Below are positions 1 through 8,050 of a stretch of 64,000 nucleotides of DNA, piece by piece. Below the pieces are notes generated by a model that did no database searches, was not told where the DNA came from, and saw only the letters and a program-made list of their open reading frames with translations. The translations under genes were made by a program, and so were the position numbers. Every line of letters starts with the position of its first letter. Position 1 is the first letter of the stretch. This DNA is from Bordetella sp. LUAb4 (GTDB lineage: Bacteria > Pseudomonadota > Gammaproteobacteria > Burkholderiales > Burkholderiaceae_B), in contig NZ_JAHPZX010000002.1 in NCBI RefSeq assembly GCF_021325795.1, positions 1,338,402 through 1,402,401 of the forward strand. Direction: 5' to 3'.

Positions 1-104
1 GCAACCGCGCCAATGCCGCGTACGACTTTGCCATCAACGACCTGTCCGTGCCCGCCGGCGCCAGCCCGCAGACTGTCGCGCTGGGGCTGAAGGTCTACTT
101 CTAG
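1..104 (+). CDS. C-terminal end of a probable outer-membrane beta-barrel protein (partial)
   Basis: The window opens inside a gene; only the last 33 codons are visible, ending at the TAG at 102-104. The frame is set by codons beginning at position 3 and reads without interruption to the stop. The peptide alternates polar and hydrophobic residues and ends in LGLKVYF with a terminal phenylalanine. That is the usual C-terminal signature for BAM-dependent outer-membrane beta-barrels in Gram-negative bacteria. The family (porin, transporter or other barrel) cannot be decided from this fragment. Confidence 0.5.
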   Translation, partial: NRANAAYDFAINDLSVPAGASPQTVALGLKVYF

Positions 105-300
105 GTCCAGACCGCGGCGCCGGCAGACATCGGGTGTCATCCGTCTGGTCTACGCCTATGGCAAAGGTCCGGTACGGCGCCGCGAACGCGTTCTGTTCGT
201 CCCAGTGGAATAGTGTTTTTCCGCCAGGCGGCTTACTTGAAATCCGGAAACCCGGCAGCATGTGGGGTCAATATTTTGCTTACGCTAGGAACCCCCCGGC

Positions 301-1437
301 ATGTCGACCACCTGCAAATTGAGCGCGTGCTGGAAAGAACGCCGTCCCCTGATACCCGCCGCCGTCCGGCGCTGGCTGGGTCTGGATGCCATCGCGCGGT
401 CGCGCCTGGTGGAAGGATCGCTACAGCATGACGGTGAACGCTTCCGCAATGTCGCGCCGATGCCTGTCGAAGGCTTGGGCAAGATGTTGCGTATCGCCTG
501 GAACATGCTGCTGCACAAGCCCAAGGGCACGATGCCGGCCGGCCCCATCCCGGTCGATGCGCTGACGCGCGAAGCACTGATCGCCGCGCCTGACCAGAGC
601 ATGTATCGCCTGGGGCACTCCACGCTGCTGTTCAAGTTGCGTGGCCAGTTCTGGCTGACCGACCCGGTGTTCGGCGAACGCGCATCGCCCTTCAAGTCCA
701 TGGGCCCGCGCCGTTTCCATGCGCCGCCGCTCGCGCTGGATGAGCTGCCGCCGCTGCGGGCCGTCATTCTTTCCCACGACCATTACGATCACCTGGATCG
801 GGAAACCGTCCTGGCGCTGGCCGCGAAGACCGAGGTCTTCCTGACGACCCTGGGCGTAGGCGACCGCCTGATCGAATGGGGCATACCCACGCATCAGGTC
901 CGGCAGTTCGATTGGTGGAACGGTGTCACCCTGGACGGGGTCAAGCTGACCGCCACGCCGGCGCAGCACTTTTCCGGCCGCGGCCTGCTGGACCGGGACC
1001 GCACGCTGTGGGCGTCCTGGGTGATCGATGATGGCGCCGTGCGTGTCTTCTTCAGCGGCGATACCGGCTACTTCGACGGCTTCCGCGAGATCGGCGCCAA
1101 GCTGGGTCCCTTCGACGTCACGTTCGTGGAAACGGGCGCCTATGACGCGCAGTGGCCTTATGTCCACATGCGGCCGGAGGAGACCGTGCAGGCGCATATG
1201 GATTTGCGCGGCCGCTGCCTGGTGCCCATCCACAATGGCACATTCGATCTGGCCATGCACCGCTGGCAGGACCCGTTCGAGCGGGTGACGGCGATCGCGC
1301 GGCCGCGCGGTGTAGTGCTATCCACGCCGCGCATGGGTGAACGGCTGGATCTGGCCGCGCCTCAGCGGGGCACCGCGTGGTGGCGGGACGTGCCGGACAG
1401 CTCGATGACCAGCACGGCGAGACCGCCCAAGGCGTAG
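301..1437 (+). CDS. Metallo-beta-lactamase-fold hydrolase (UlaG / NAPE-PLD-like)
   Basis: A 378-residue protein of the MBL superfamily. The metal-binding motif SHDHYDHLD lies near residues 157-165, followed by later conserved His/Asp positions (TPAQHFSGR, FSGDTGYFDG, HNGTFDLA). The core opens with GHSTLLFKLRGQFWLTDPVF, typical of the branch that includes UlaG and N-acyl-phosphatidylethanolamine phospholipase D. It lacks a signal peptide and is probably cytosolic. The ATG at 301 has an AGGAA box about 8 nt upstream. The substrate is unknown; members hydrolyse phosphodiesters or lactones. Its 3' end overlaps the convergent DUF2809 gene by 76 bp. Confidence 0.85.
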   Translation: MSTTCKLSACWKERRPLIPAAVRRWLGLDAIARSRLVEGSLQHDGERFRNVAPMPVEGLGKMLRIAWNMLLHKPKGTMPAGPIPVDALTREALIAAPDQSMYRLGHSTLLFKLRGQFWLTDPVFGERASPFKSMGPRRFHAPPLALDELPPLRAVILSHDHYDHLDRETVLALAAKTEVFLTTLGVGDRLIEWGIPTHQVRQFDWWNGVTLDGVKLTATPAQHFSGRGLLDRDRTLWASWVIDDGAVRVFFSGDTGYFDGFREIGAKLGPFDVTFVETGAYDAQWPYVHMRPEETVQAHMDLRGRCLVPIHNGTFDLAMHRWQDPFERVTAIARPRGVVLSTPRMGERLDLAAPQRGTAWWRDVPDSSMTSTARPPKA

Positions 1438-1754
1438 GCGGCCACGTCCCACCAGTCAGCCGTGCTGCCCAGGACGACGCGCAGGACAGGATTCGGGACA
1501 CGCCAGCCCATCTGGGCCACCAGATACTGTCCCGACTCCACCAAGGCGCCGACGCCGAACGCCAGACTGGCAAGCAGCAGTACCGGCGCGCGCAACACCG
1601 TCTTGAACACGTAGTACACCCAGATCACCGCCAGCGTGTCGCCCAGGAAACTGCGTACCCAGCCCCAGCGCGCGCCGACGGTGGCGAGTACGACCAGGAC
1701 GACGAACAGCAGAATGGCGGCGACCAGCGCACGCGGGTTGAACTGGATTTTCAT
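1362..1754 (-). CDS. DUF2809-type small membrane protein
   Basis: A 130-residue integral membrane protein with about four hydrophobic segments (around residues 8-28, 35-52, 53-75 and 100-125). The segment with FLGDTLAVIWVYY resembles the DUF2809 family, whose function is not established. The start chosen is the internal ATG giving MKIQFNPRAL, because the frame upstream of it is arginine-rich and not membrane-like. The gene is convergent with, and overlaps, the MBL-fold hydrolase gene. No operon partner is evident. Confidence 0.65.
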   Translation of the reverse strand: MKIQFNPRALVAAILLFVVLVVLATVGARWGWVRSFLGDTLAVIWVYYVFKTVLRAPVLLLASLAFGVGALVESGQYLVAQMGWRVPNPVLRVVLGSTADWWDVAAYALGGLAVLVIELSGTSRHHAVPR

Positions 1755-1870
1755 GGGCGCGATCGTAACCCGGCGCAGGGCGCCACCGCGTGGCACTGCG
1801 AGGCCCGAGAGATCGCGGACAGCCGTGGCCGCTCGCACTTCGGCCGATACGCGCCCGCGTGCCACCGGGC

Positions 1871-2764
1871 CTATTCGCCCGCGTCACCTTGCCGCATCAA
1901 TTCGATGTAGCGCTGCGCACCCAGGCCCAGCGGCCGTTCCCGTGACCAGACGACGTCCACCCACAGCGGACGCTCGTTGGTGATGTTGTCGAAGGGGATC
2001 TCGACCAGACCGCCCGCGCTTACCAGCGGGCGCACCAGGCTTTGCGGAAGATAAGCCCACCCCAGCCCGCCTTGCACCAGGCGCAACGTGGCCAGGTGGT
2101 TATCCGTGCGCCAGATGTGGCGCGACAAGGCGAAACGCTGATCCAGTTGCTCCGAGCTGCGGCTGGCGACCACGATCTGGCGCAGGTTGATCAGGTCCTC
2201 CATCCGCAGCGGACGTTGCCGCGACCACGCACGGTGGCTGGCGGGATCCGCCACGGCCACCAGGATTTCCTCGCCCAGTTCCTGGAAGGCCTCGCGCTCG
2301 TCCATATTGGCCCGCTCGAATACCAGGGCCAATTGCACCTTGCCCTCGTGCATCATGCGCAGCGCGTCTTCCTGCGGGGCCGTGATGACCTCCACTTCAA
2401 GCGAGGGATACTCCGCCGCCAATACGGTCAGGGGCAGGCTCCATGGCGTCGACATCAGCTCCGGCGCGATGGCCAGGGTCAGGCGCTGCTCCAGGCCCTG
2501 ATGCAACGACAGGGCATGCGAGTCGAGTTGGCGCAATTGGCTGGCGATCTGCCGAGCCAGCGGCTCGAGCGAGCGTGCCGCATCCGTGGGCCGGGGTTCG
2601 CGGCCGACCCGGTCGAATAGCTGGAGGTCCAGTTCCGCTTCGAGTTGCGCGATGGCCATGCTGACCGCGGACGGCACGCGGCCCAGCGCCCGTGCAGCGG
2701 CGGAGAAAGAGCCGGTGTCCAGCACCGCCAGGAAAACGCGGATGTTGTCGGAGGAGAAGACCAT
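1871..2764 (-). CDS. LysR-type transcriptional regulator, divergent from a PACE efflux gene
   Basis: A 297-residue LysR regulator with the N-terminal winged helix-turn-helix (FLAVLDTGSFSAAARALG, then AVSMAIAQLEAELDLQLFDR) and a C-terminal effector-binding domain. The ATG at 2764 was preferred to an in-frame TTG four codons upstream. It is transcribed away from the PACE transporter gene at 2964, with a 199-bp shared promoter region. In Acinetobacter, the LysR protein AceR activates the divergently encoded PACE pump AceI. By position this gene is a candidate AceR analogue, which is an inference. Confidence 0.88.
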   Translation of the reverse strand: MVFSSDNIRVFLAVLDTGSFSAAARALGRVPSAVSMAIAQLEAELDLQLFDRVGREPRPTDAARSLEPLARQIASQLRQLDSHALSLHQGLEQRLTLAIAPELMSTPWSLPLTVLAAEYPSLEVEVITAPQEDALRMMHEGKVQLALVFERANMDEREAFQELGEEILVAVADPASHRAWSRQRPLRMEDLINLRQIVVASRSSEQLDQRFALSRHIWRTDNHLATLRLVQGGLGWAYLPQSLVRPLVSAGGLVEIPFDNITNERPLWVDVVWSRERPLGLGAQRYIELMRQGDAGE

Positions 2765-2963
2765 ACGATCTATCAAATTTATTGAAAGATTCTGACTTTA
2801 TACATCAGCCGGGCAGGCATAGAGTTCGGGGTATCGCGCGGGGCCTGAGGCCCCACGTGGATTTGACTGATAAATGGCGGCGCAGGGCGTGAATATCCCG
2901 GGACGAAGTCCCTGATGTTCCGGGCAACATCACATGGCGCGGTCGCCAGCACTGGAGCAGGAC
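2765..2963. promoter_or_regulatory. Shared LysR/PACE divergent promoter region
   Basis: This 199-bp gap separates two divergent starts. At 2773-2785, directly beside the LysR start, lies the dyad TCAAATTTATTGA, which fits the T-N11-A core bound by LysR proteins. It is AT-rich compared with its surroundings. The site assignment is by pattern only. Confidence 0.35.
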
Positions 2964-3395
2964 ATGCAAGGCATCAAACGGCGGATCGTCTACGTCACGA
3001 TCTATGAAGCAATCGCGATCGCGATCACTACGGTCGGCTTGTCGGTCTTCTCCGACAAAAGCGCGGCACATGCCAGCATCGCGGCAGTCGCCGCCACCAC
3101 CGTGGCGATCGTCTGGAACCTGGTTTTCAACTACCTGTTCGAGCGTTGGGAAGCACGCCAGGCCGTCAAAGGCCGCAGCGTTGCCCGCCGCATCGCGCAT
3201 GCGGTCGGCTTCGAAGGTGGCCTGGTGGTCGTCCTGGTGCCCCTGTTCGCCTGGTGGATGGGCATTTCGCTGCTCAGCGCCTTCATGCTGGACCTGGGCC
3301 TGATCGTCTTCTTCCTGGTCTATACCTTCGTCTACAACCTGTGCTTCGACAAGGTGTTCGGCTTGCCGGATAGCGCGCGCTCCACGCAATCCTGA
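2964..3395 (+). CDS. PACE family multidrug (biocide) efflux transporter
   Basis: A 143-residue protein with four transmembrane segments arranged as two bacterial-transmembrane-pair repeats, the architecture of the proteobacterial antimicrobial compound efflux family. The first helix contains VYVTIYEAIAI. With the ATG at 2964 (GGAG box at 2954-2957) the glutamate falls at position 15, the residue essential for chlorhexidine transport in AceI. The second repeat shows FEGGLVVVLVPLFAWWMG. Known members export chlorhexidine, acriflavine or short diamines by proton exchange. A divergent LysR gene probably controls it. A start at 2934 would add ten residues and move the key glutamate. Confidence 0.88.
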   Translation: MQGIKRRIVYVTIYEAIAIAITTVGLSVFSDKSAAHASIAAVAATTVAIVWNLVFNYLFERWEARQAVKGRSVARRIAHAVGFEGGLVVVLVPLFAWWMGISLLSAFMLDLGLIVFFLVYTFVYNLCFDKVFGLPDSARSTQS

Positions 3396-3467
3396 CCAAG
3401 GCGCCCTGGCGGCGCCGCAAGCCCAGGACAGCCGGCTCCAGCCGGCTTCGGGCAGCCTCAGGCAGTT

Positions 3468-4433
3468 TCACGCGGCGCGCCTGTCACCACCGTCCGGCAT
3501 CATCGCGCAAAGGTGGACGCCCGGCGGAATGGGTTTGCTGCGCATGGTATCGCAGAGAAAATGCAGGAAATGTTCCGAGCCGCTGGACAGTGCGCGCAGT
3601 TGCCGGGTGATCAGGCAGATTTCGCGCTTCAGGCTGGGCGAACGCAATTCGCGGAACACGAACCTCGACGCGTCGCGCTCGCTGGCGGCCAGCGCCGGCA
3701 GCACGCTATAGCGATTGCCGATACTCAGCATCGAATACAAGGCGCTGGTGTTGGAGATTTCGTCATGCGGCGCGTCGAACAAGGCCGGCTTGCCCGCATG
3801 CGCCCGCAAATACGCACCGATGCCGGTGTCGGACGAGAAACCGATATAGCTGGCCGGATCTAGCGTTTCCCAATCGATCGGTCCATGCTCGCGCGCCAAG
3901 GGATGGTCGCGCCGGCACACGATGCCATAGCGATCCTCGAACAGCGGCGTGTAGCTGAGTTCGTCGTAACCGCGATACCGGCTCTCCACCGCGAAATCAA
4001 TTTCGCCGTTGACCACCATCTGTTCGACCACCGCCGCGCTGGCACCCCGCAGCGAGATGGTGATGCCGGGATACGCCACACGAAATCCCTCGATGGCATC
4101 GACCAGGAAATAATTCACCACCGACGTGATGGCCGCGATGCGGACATGGCCCTGCCGGCCATCGGAAAACGCTTGCAGATCGCTGATGGCGCCATCGAAC
4201 TGCCCGATCACTCGCATGGCCTCGGCCTTGAAGCTGGTGCCCGCCTGCGTCAAGGTGACGCGCCGCGTGCTGCGATCGAACAGGCGCACGCCCACCGCTT
4301 CCTCGAATTGCTGGATGGTCGACGTCAGTGAAGACTGCGTCAGCGACATGCGCGACGCCGCCTGCGTGAAGGATGCCGTCTCGGCGACCGCTACGAAACA
4401 GCGCAGATGACGCAAGGAGACATGGCGAGACAT
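3468..4433 (-). CDS. LysR-type transcriptional regulator of the aminotransferase/ABC operon
   Basis: A 321-residue LysR protein. The N-terminal helix-turn-helix reads FVAVAETASFTQAASRMSLT and is followed by the conserved VRLFDRSTRRVTLTQAG; the rest is a periplasmic-binding-protein-like effector domain. It is divergent from the class V aminotransferase gene at 4630, with an AT-rich gap of 196 bp, and is therefore the likely regulator of that gene and the ABC transporter operon behind it. Its 3' end faces the PACE gene convergently. Confidence 0.88.
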   Translation of the reverse strand: MSRHVSLRHLRCFVAVAETASFTQAASRMSLTQSSLTSTIQQFEEAVGVRLFDRSTRRVTLTQAGTSFKAEAMRVIGQFDGAISDLQAFSDGRQGHVRIAAITSVVNYFLVDAIEGFRVAYPGITISLRGASAAVVEQMVVNGEIDFAVESRYRGYDELSYTPLFEDRYGIVCRRDHPLAREHGPIDWETLDPASYIGFSSDTGIGAYLRAHAGKPALFDAPHDEISNTSALYSMLSIGNRYSVLPALAASERDASRFVFRELRSPSLKREICLITRQLRALSSGSEHFLHFLCDTMRSKPIPPGVHLCAMMPDGGDRRAA

Positions 4434-4629
4434 GGCGCGAGTCGACTCGGTCCTGGACGAACACGAAAGAACAAGGTGAACCGAGCATATATTTGAAAAA
4501 ACGAATAATCAATAGATGTAAACCATTTGTTTTGATGAACCTACGTGCCTAGAATCTGGCGACATCTGGCGGTCATCCACACCGCAACGAACGGCGTGCC
4601 GCCTTCCGACCATGGAGCGCTTCGACCCG

Positions 4630-5796
4630 ATGTCCCCTACCCAGATTCAACCCTTGGCGCCGGACGGCTACCGCCTGCGCCTGCCCGGCCCCACCTTCGT
4701 CCCAGACCGCGTGCTGCAGGCCGGCGCCCAGCTGGTGGTCAATCATCGAGGCCCTGAATTCCGCGCTGCCCTGGTACGCGCCGAAGCCGGCCTGCAACCC
4801 ATCCTGGGCACGAAGAACCGCATCCTGTTCTACGCGGCGTCCGGCAGCGGCATGATGGAAGCGGCCATCGTCAACGTGGCGGGCCCCGGCGATGAACTGC
4901 TGATCGTCACACATGGCCAGTTCGGCGAACGCTTTACGACCATCGCGCAGGCGGTCGGCGCCAAGGCCGACGTCATCGCCACGCCCTGGGGCGAAGACAT
5001 CGACATCGATGCCGTACAGGCCCGTCTAGACGAGAAGGATTACCGCGCCATGGTGGTGGTGCACAACGAAAGCTCCACGGGCATCGTGGCGGACCTGGCC
5101 AGGCTGGGCGCGCTGCTGCGCGACCGCCGTACGCTGCTGGTGGTGGATTCCGTCAGCGGCCTGGGCGGCATCGAGATGAAGCAGGACGAATGGGGCGTGG
5201 ACATCCTGGTGTCGGCGTCGCAAAAGGCCCTGATGTGCCCGCCTGGGCTGGGCCTGGCCAGCATCAGTCCCAAAGCTTGGGACGTGATCAACGGCGGCGG
5301 CCGCCTGCCCGCGTTCTATTGGGACTTCCGCCGTGCACAGGCATCGGCGGAGAAAGGCGAGACGCCTTTTACTCCCGCGGTGGGTCTGGTCGCCGGTTTG
5401 CTCGAAGCCCTGGATATGATCCACGCGGAAGGCCTGCCCCAGGTGCTGGCGCGCCACACGCGATTGGCCAATGCACTGCGCGCGGGCGGCGCCGCCATCG
5501 GCTTGCACGATTTCGGTACGGGTACACGCAAGTCCGCCACGGTGGTGGTGTTCGACGTGCCGGCGCCGCTGGATGGCGCGGTCATCGTGCGCGAGCTGTA
5601 CCAACGCCACCGCACCGTGATCGCTGGTGCGCGCAACCGCCTGTCAGGCAAGGTCATACGCATCGGCACCATGGGCGCCATCGACGCGGACACCATCTAC
5701 ACCGACCTGGCGCACCTGGAAAGCGTGTTGCCTGAGCTGGGGCATGCGTTGACACCGGGTGCGGGGGTCGCTGCCGCGCGGGCTTATCTGTCCTGA
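4630..5796 (+). CDS. PLP-dependent class V aminotransferase (alanine/serine-glyoxylate type)
   Basis: A 388-residue fold-type I PLP enzyme of aminotransferase class V. Family landmarks are LRLPGPTFVPDRVLQAG at the N-terminus, the cofactor-binding FYAASGSGMMEA, VVDSVSGLGG, and the Schiff-base lysine in SASQKALMCPPGL. The length suits the alanine- or serine-glyoxylate aminotransferase group, which moves an amino group onto glyoxylate or pyruvate. An earlier in-frame ATG at 4612 is possible, but GGAG at 4614-4617 serves better as the ribosome site for 4630. It leads a probable catabolic unit: LysR divergent, then binding protein, ATPase, permease and a threonine-aldolase-like enzyme. The substrate is not known. 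Confidence 0.85.
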   Translation: MSPTQIQPLAPDGYRLRLPGPTFVPDRVLQAGAQLVVNHRGPEFRAALVRAEAGLQPILGTKNRILFYAASGSGMMEAAIVNVAGPGDELLIVTHGQFGERFTTIAQAVGAKADVIATPWGEDIDIDAVQARLDEKDYRAMVVVHNESSTGIVADLARLGALLRDRRTLLVVDSVSGLGGIEMKQDEWGVDILVSASQKALMCPPGLGLASISPKAWDVINGGGRLPAFYWDFRRAQASAEKGETPFTPAVGLVAGLLEALDMIHAEGLPQVLARHTRLANALRAGGAAIGLHDFGTGTRKSATVVVFDVPAPLDGAVIVRELYQRHRTVIAGARNRLSGKVIRIGTMGAIDADTIYTDLAHLESVLPELGHALTPGAGVAAARAYLS

Positions 5797-5934
5797 ATCC
5801 ATCATCTTGAGTCCTTGAATATTCGAGCACTTCAGCACTTCAGCACCACGGCCACGCTTGGCGGCCTGGGTGCTTCTGTCTGACAGACCGCGCCGTAAAA
5901 GATAGCCAGGGCGCACACAAACAAGGGGAATGTC

Positions 5935-6942
5935 ATGCAATACAAAACCAGCTTGGCCGGTGCGTTGATTTGGGCAGGCGCGGCATCGATGACCGCCACG
6001 TCCGCCTGGGCCGCCGACGGCCATGTCGTGCTGTATTCGGCCAACGACGACACCGTCAACAAACTGATCGCCGAGGCCTTCAAGAAAGAGACGGGCATCA
6101 CCGTGGATGTCGTGTCGACGGGATCCGGCGTGCTGTTCCGGCGCATCATTTCCGAACAGGGCAATCCGCAAGGCGATGTGGTGTGGGGCGTCAGCGCCGC
6201 GCTGCTCAAGCAGAACAGCAAGTTTTTCGACGCCCATGCCACCAAGGGCGCGGATCAGGTCCCCGCGCAATACCGCGATCCCAACAATCTGTGGATCGGC
6301 ACCAATCTGCAAGTGGCCGTCATCAACCAGAACACCAAATCCATCGCCGCGGACAAGGCCCCGAAGACGTGGGAAGACCTGATGAATCCGGCATGGAAGG
6401 GCAAGCTGGTCTACACCGACCCCGCGAACTCCGGCTTTTCCTATGCCACCGCCAGCGGCCTGCTGGGGGCGTGGGGCGACAACGACGCCGCCTGGGCCAA
6501 GGTGAAGAAGCTGATCGCCAATACGAAAGTCCTGAACCGCTCGACGCTGGTGTTCGACGGCAACGGCAGTGGCGAATATCCGCTGGGCATTTCGCTGGAG
6601 TACGCCGGTTACCTGTGGGCGCATAATGGCGCACCGGTCAAGGTGATCTATCCGGCCGACGGCACGGTGGCCTTGGCCGAGGGCGCGGCCGTCATCAAGG
6701 GCGGTCCCAACAATGCCAACGCGCGGGCCCTGGTGGACTTCCTGGCCAGCAAGCCGACGGAAGAGATGCTGCTGAAATCGACGTTCCGCCGCCCCGCCCG
6801 CCAGGACGTTTCGCTGAACGAGTCAGGCGGCATGCCGCCCCTGGCGCAGATCAAGCTGCTGCCCTACGACGACGCGAAGTGGGAAGCGGCGCGCACCGAC
6901 ACGCTGCGCAAGCTGAAGGACATCATTCAGGAAACGCGTTGA
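5935..6942 (+). CDS. ABC transporter periplasmic binding protein (AfuA/FbpA or aminoethylphosphonate type)
   Basis: A 335-residue extracellular solute-binding protein. A signal peptide ends in TSAWA near residue 26, before ADGHVVLYSAN. The mature part has the type-2 binding-protein fold used by Fe3+ (AfuA/FbpA) and 2-aminoethylphosphonate (PhnS) importers, with DVVSTGSGVLFRRI near the N-terminus and the hinge region FDGNGSGEYPLGISLEY. The acidic and tyrosine ligands that diagnose iron are not clear, so an organic substrate is more likely. The flanking aminotransferase and aldolase genes point to an amino acid or aminophosphonate, which is an inference. Confidence 0.85.
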   Translation: MQYKTSLAGALIWAGAASMTATSAWAADGHVVLYSANDDTVNKLIAEAFKKETGITVDVVSTGSGVLFRRIISEQGNPQGDVVWGVSAALLKQNSKFFDAHATKGADQVPAQYRDPNNLWIGTNLQVAVINQNTKSIAADKAPKTWEDLMNPAWKGKLVYTDPANSGFSYATASGLLGAWGDNDAAWAKVKKLIANTKVLNRSTLVFDGNGSGEYPLGISLEYAGYLWAHNGAPVKVIYPADGTVALAEGAAVIKGGPNNANARALVDFLASKPTEEMLLKSTFRRPARQDVSLNESGGMPPLAQIKLLPYDDAKWEAARTDTLRKLKDIIQETR

Positions 6943-6946
6943 TCGT

Positions 6947-8050
6947 ATGACCGCCATACGTATCGACAACCTTACTTGCACCTTCGGCGAGCTGCGTGCC
7001 GTCGACGGTATTTCCGCAACGATCGAGCATGGCGAGTTGTTCACCCTGCTGGGCCCGTCCGGCTGTGGCAAGACCACGCTGCTGCGCTCGATCGCCGGCT
7101 TCAATGATGTCAACACCGGCAGTATCTGGTTGGGAGACAAGCGCATCGACAGCCTGCCGGCGCATCAGCGCAATATCGGCATGGTGTTCCAGAACTATGC
7201 GATCTTCCCCAATCTGAATGTGGCGGACAACGTCGCGTACGGACTGCGGGCGCGCCGGGTGCCCGCGGCGGACATCGCCACGCGCGTCGAGAAGGCCTTG
7301 CAGCGCGTGCGGCTGGAAGGCTACGGCACGCGCTGGCCGCATCAGATGTCCGGTGGACAGTTGCAGCGCGTGGCCATCGCGCGCGCCCTGGTCATCGAGC
7401 CGGCGGTGTTGCTGTTCGATGAACCGCTGTCGAACCTGGATGCGCAGCTGCGCACCGAAATGCGGGTCGAGATCCGGCGGCTGCAGCAGTCGCTCGGCTT
7501 GACCGCGGTGTACGTCACGCACGACCAGGAGGAAGCCCTGGCCATCTCCGACCGCGTCGCCGTCTTGCGCGGCGGCCGCATCGAGCAGGTGGGATCGCCG
7601 GAAGAGATCTACCGGCAACCGAAAACGCCTTTCGTGGCGAGCTTCCTGGGCGGCACCAATATGCTGCCCGGCGTGGCGGGTGCCTTCGACGGCGCGGTGA
7701 CACCTGTCGCAGCATGTGGAGCGACGATTGCCGTGCCGGGCCGGATAGCGGACGCCGGCAGCAAGGTGCTGTTATCGATCCGACCAGAGGCTTTACGGGT
7801 GGCCGACGGCGGGAGTGCCGGCACGAGCGGCGCCGACGGCAACCGTGGCGCGGCCCATGGCACGCCCCTGCAAGCCAAGCTGGTGCTGCGCGAATTCCTG
7901 GGGCAGATCCAGCGCCTGCACGCCGAGCTGCCCGACGGCACGCCGCTGCGTGTATCGGCCCTGGGCGCGACGATGATGGGCGTGCGGGAGGGTGCGACCT
8001 TCGGCCTGGCCTACGATCCCGCGCAAATCGTGGCGTTTCCCGCGCCATGA
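6947..8050 (+). CDS. ABC transporter ATP-binding protein (PotA/FbpC-like)
   Basis: A 367-residue ATPase with Walker A GPSGCGKTTLLR, Q-loop VFQNYAIFPNL, signature MSGGQLQRVAIARAL, Walker B LLFDEPLSNLDA and the H-loop in VYVTHDQEEA. A C-terminal TOBE-type regulatory domain follows residue 240. It starts 4 nt after the binding-protein stop, and its own stop overlaps the permease start as ATGA. It powers import by the next gene and is translationally coupled to it. Confidence 0.93.
   Translation: MTAIRIDNLTCTFGELRAVDGISATIEHGELFTLLGPSGCGKTTLLRSIAGFNDVNTGSIWLGDKRIDSLPAHQRNIGMVFQNYAIFPNLNVADNVAYGLRARRVPAADIATRVEKALQRVRLEGYGTRWPHQMSGGQLQRVAIARALVIEPAVLLFDEPLSNLDAQLRTEMRVEIRRLQQSLGLTAVYVTHDQEEALAISDRVAVLRGGRIEQVGSPEEIYRQPKTPFVASFLGGTNMLPGVAGAFDGAVTPVAACGATIAVPGRIADAGSKVLLSIRPEALRVADGGSAGTSGADGNRGAAHGTPLQAKLVLREFLGQIQRLHAELPDGTPLRVSALGATMMGVREGATFGLAYDPAQIVAFPAP

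Noticed and set aside
3431..3448. AGCCGGC/GCCGGCT hairpin between convergent genes as a terminator
   Set aside because: The stem is short and no T tract follows on either strand.
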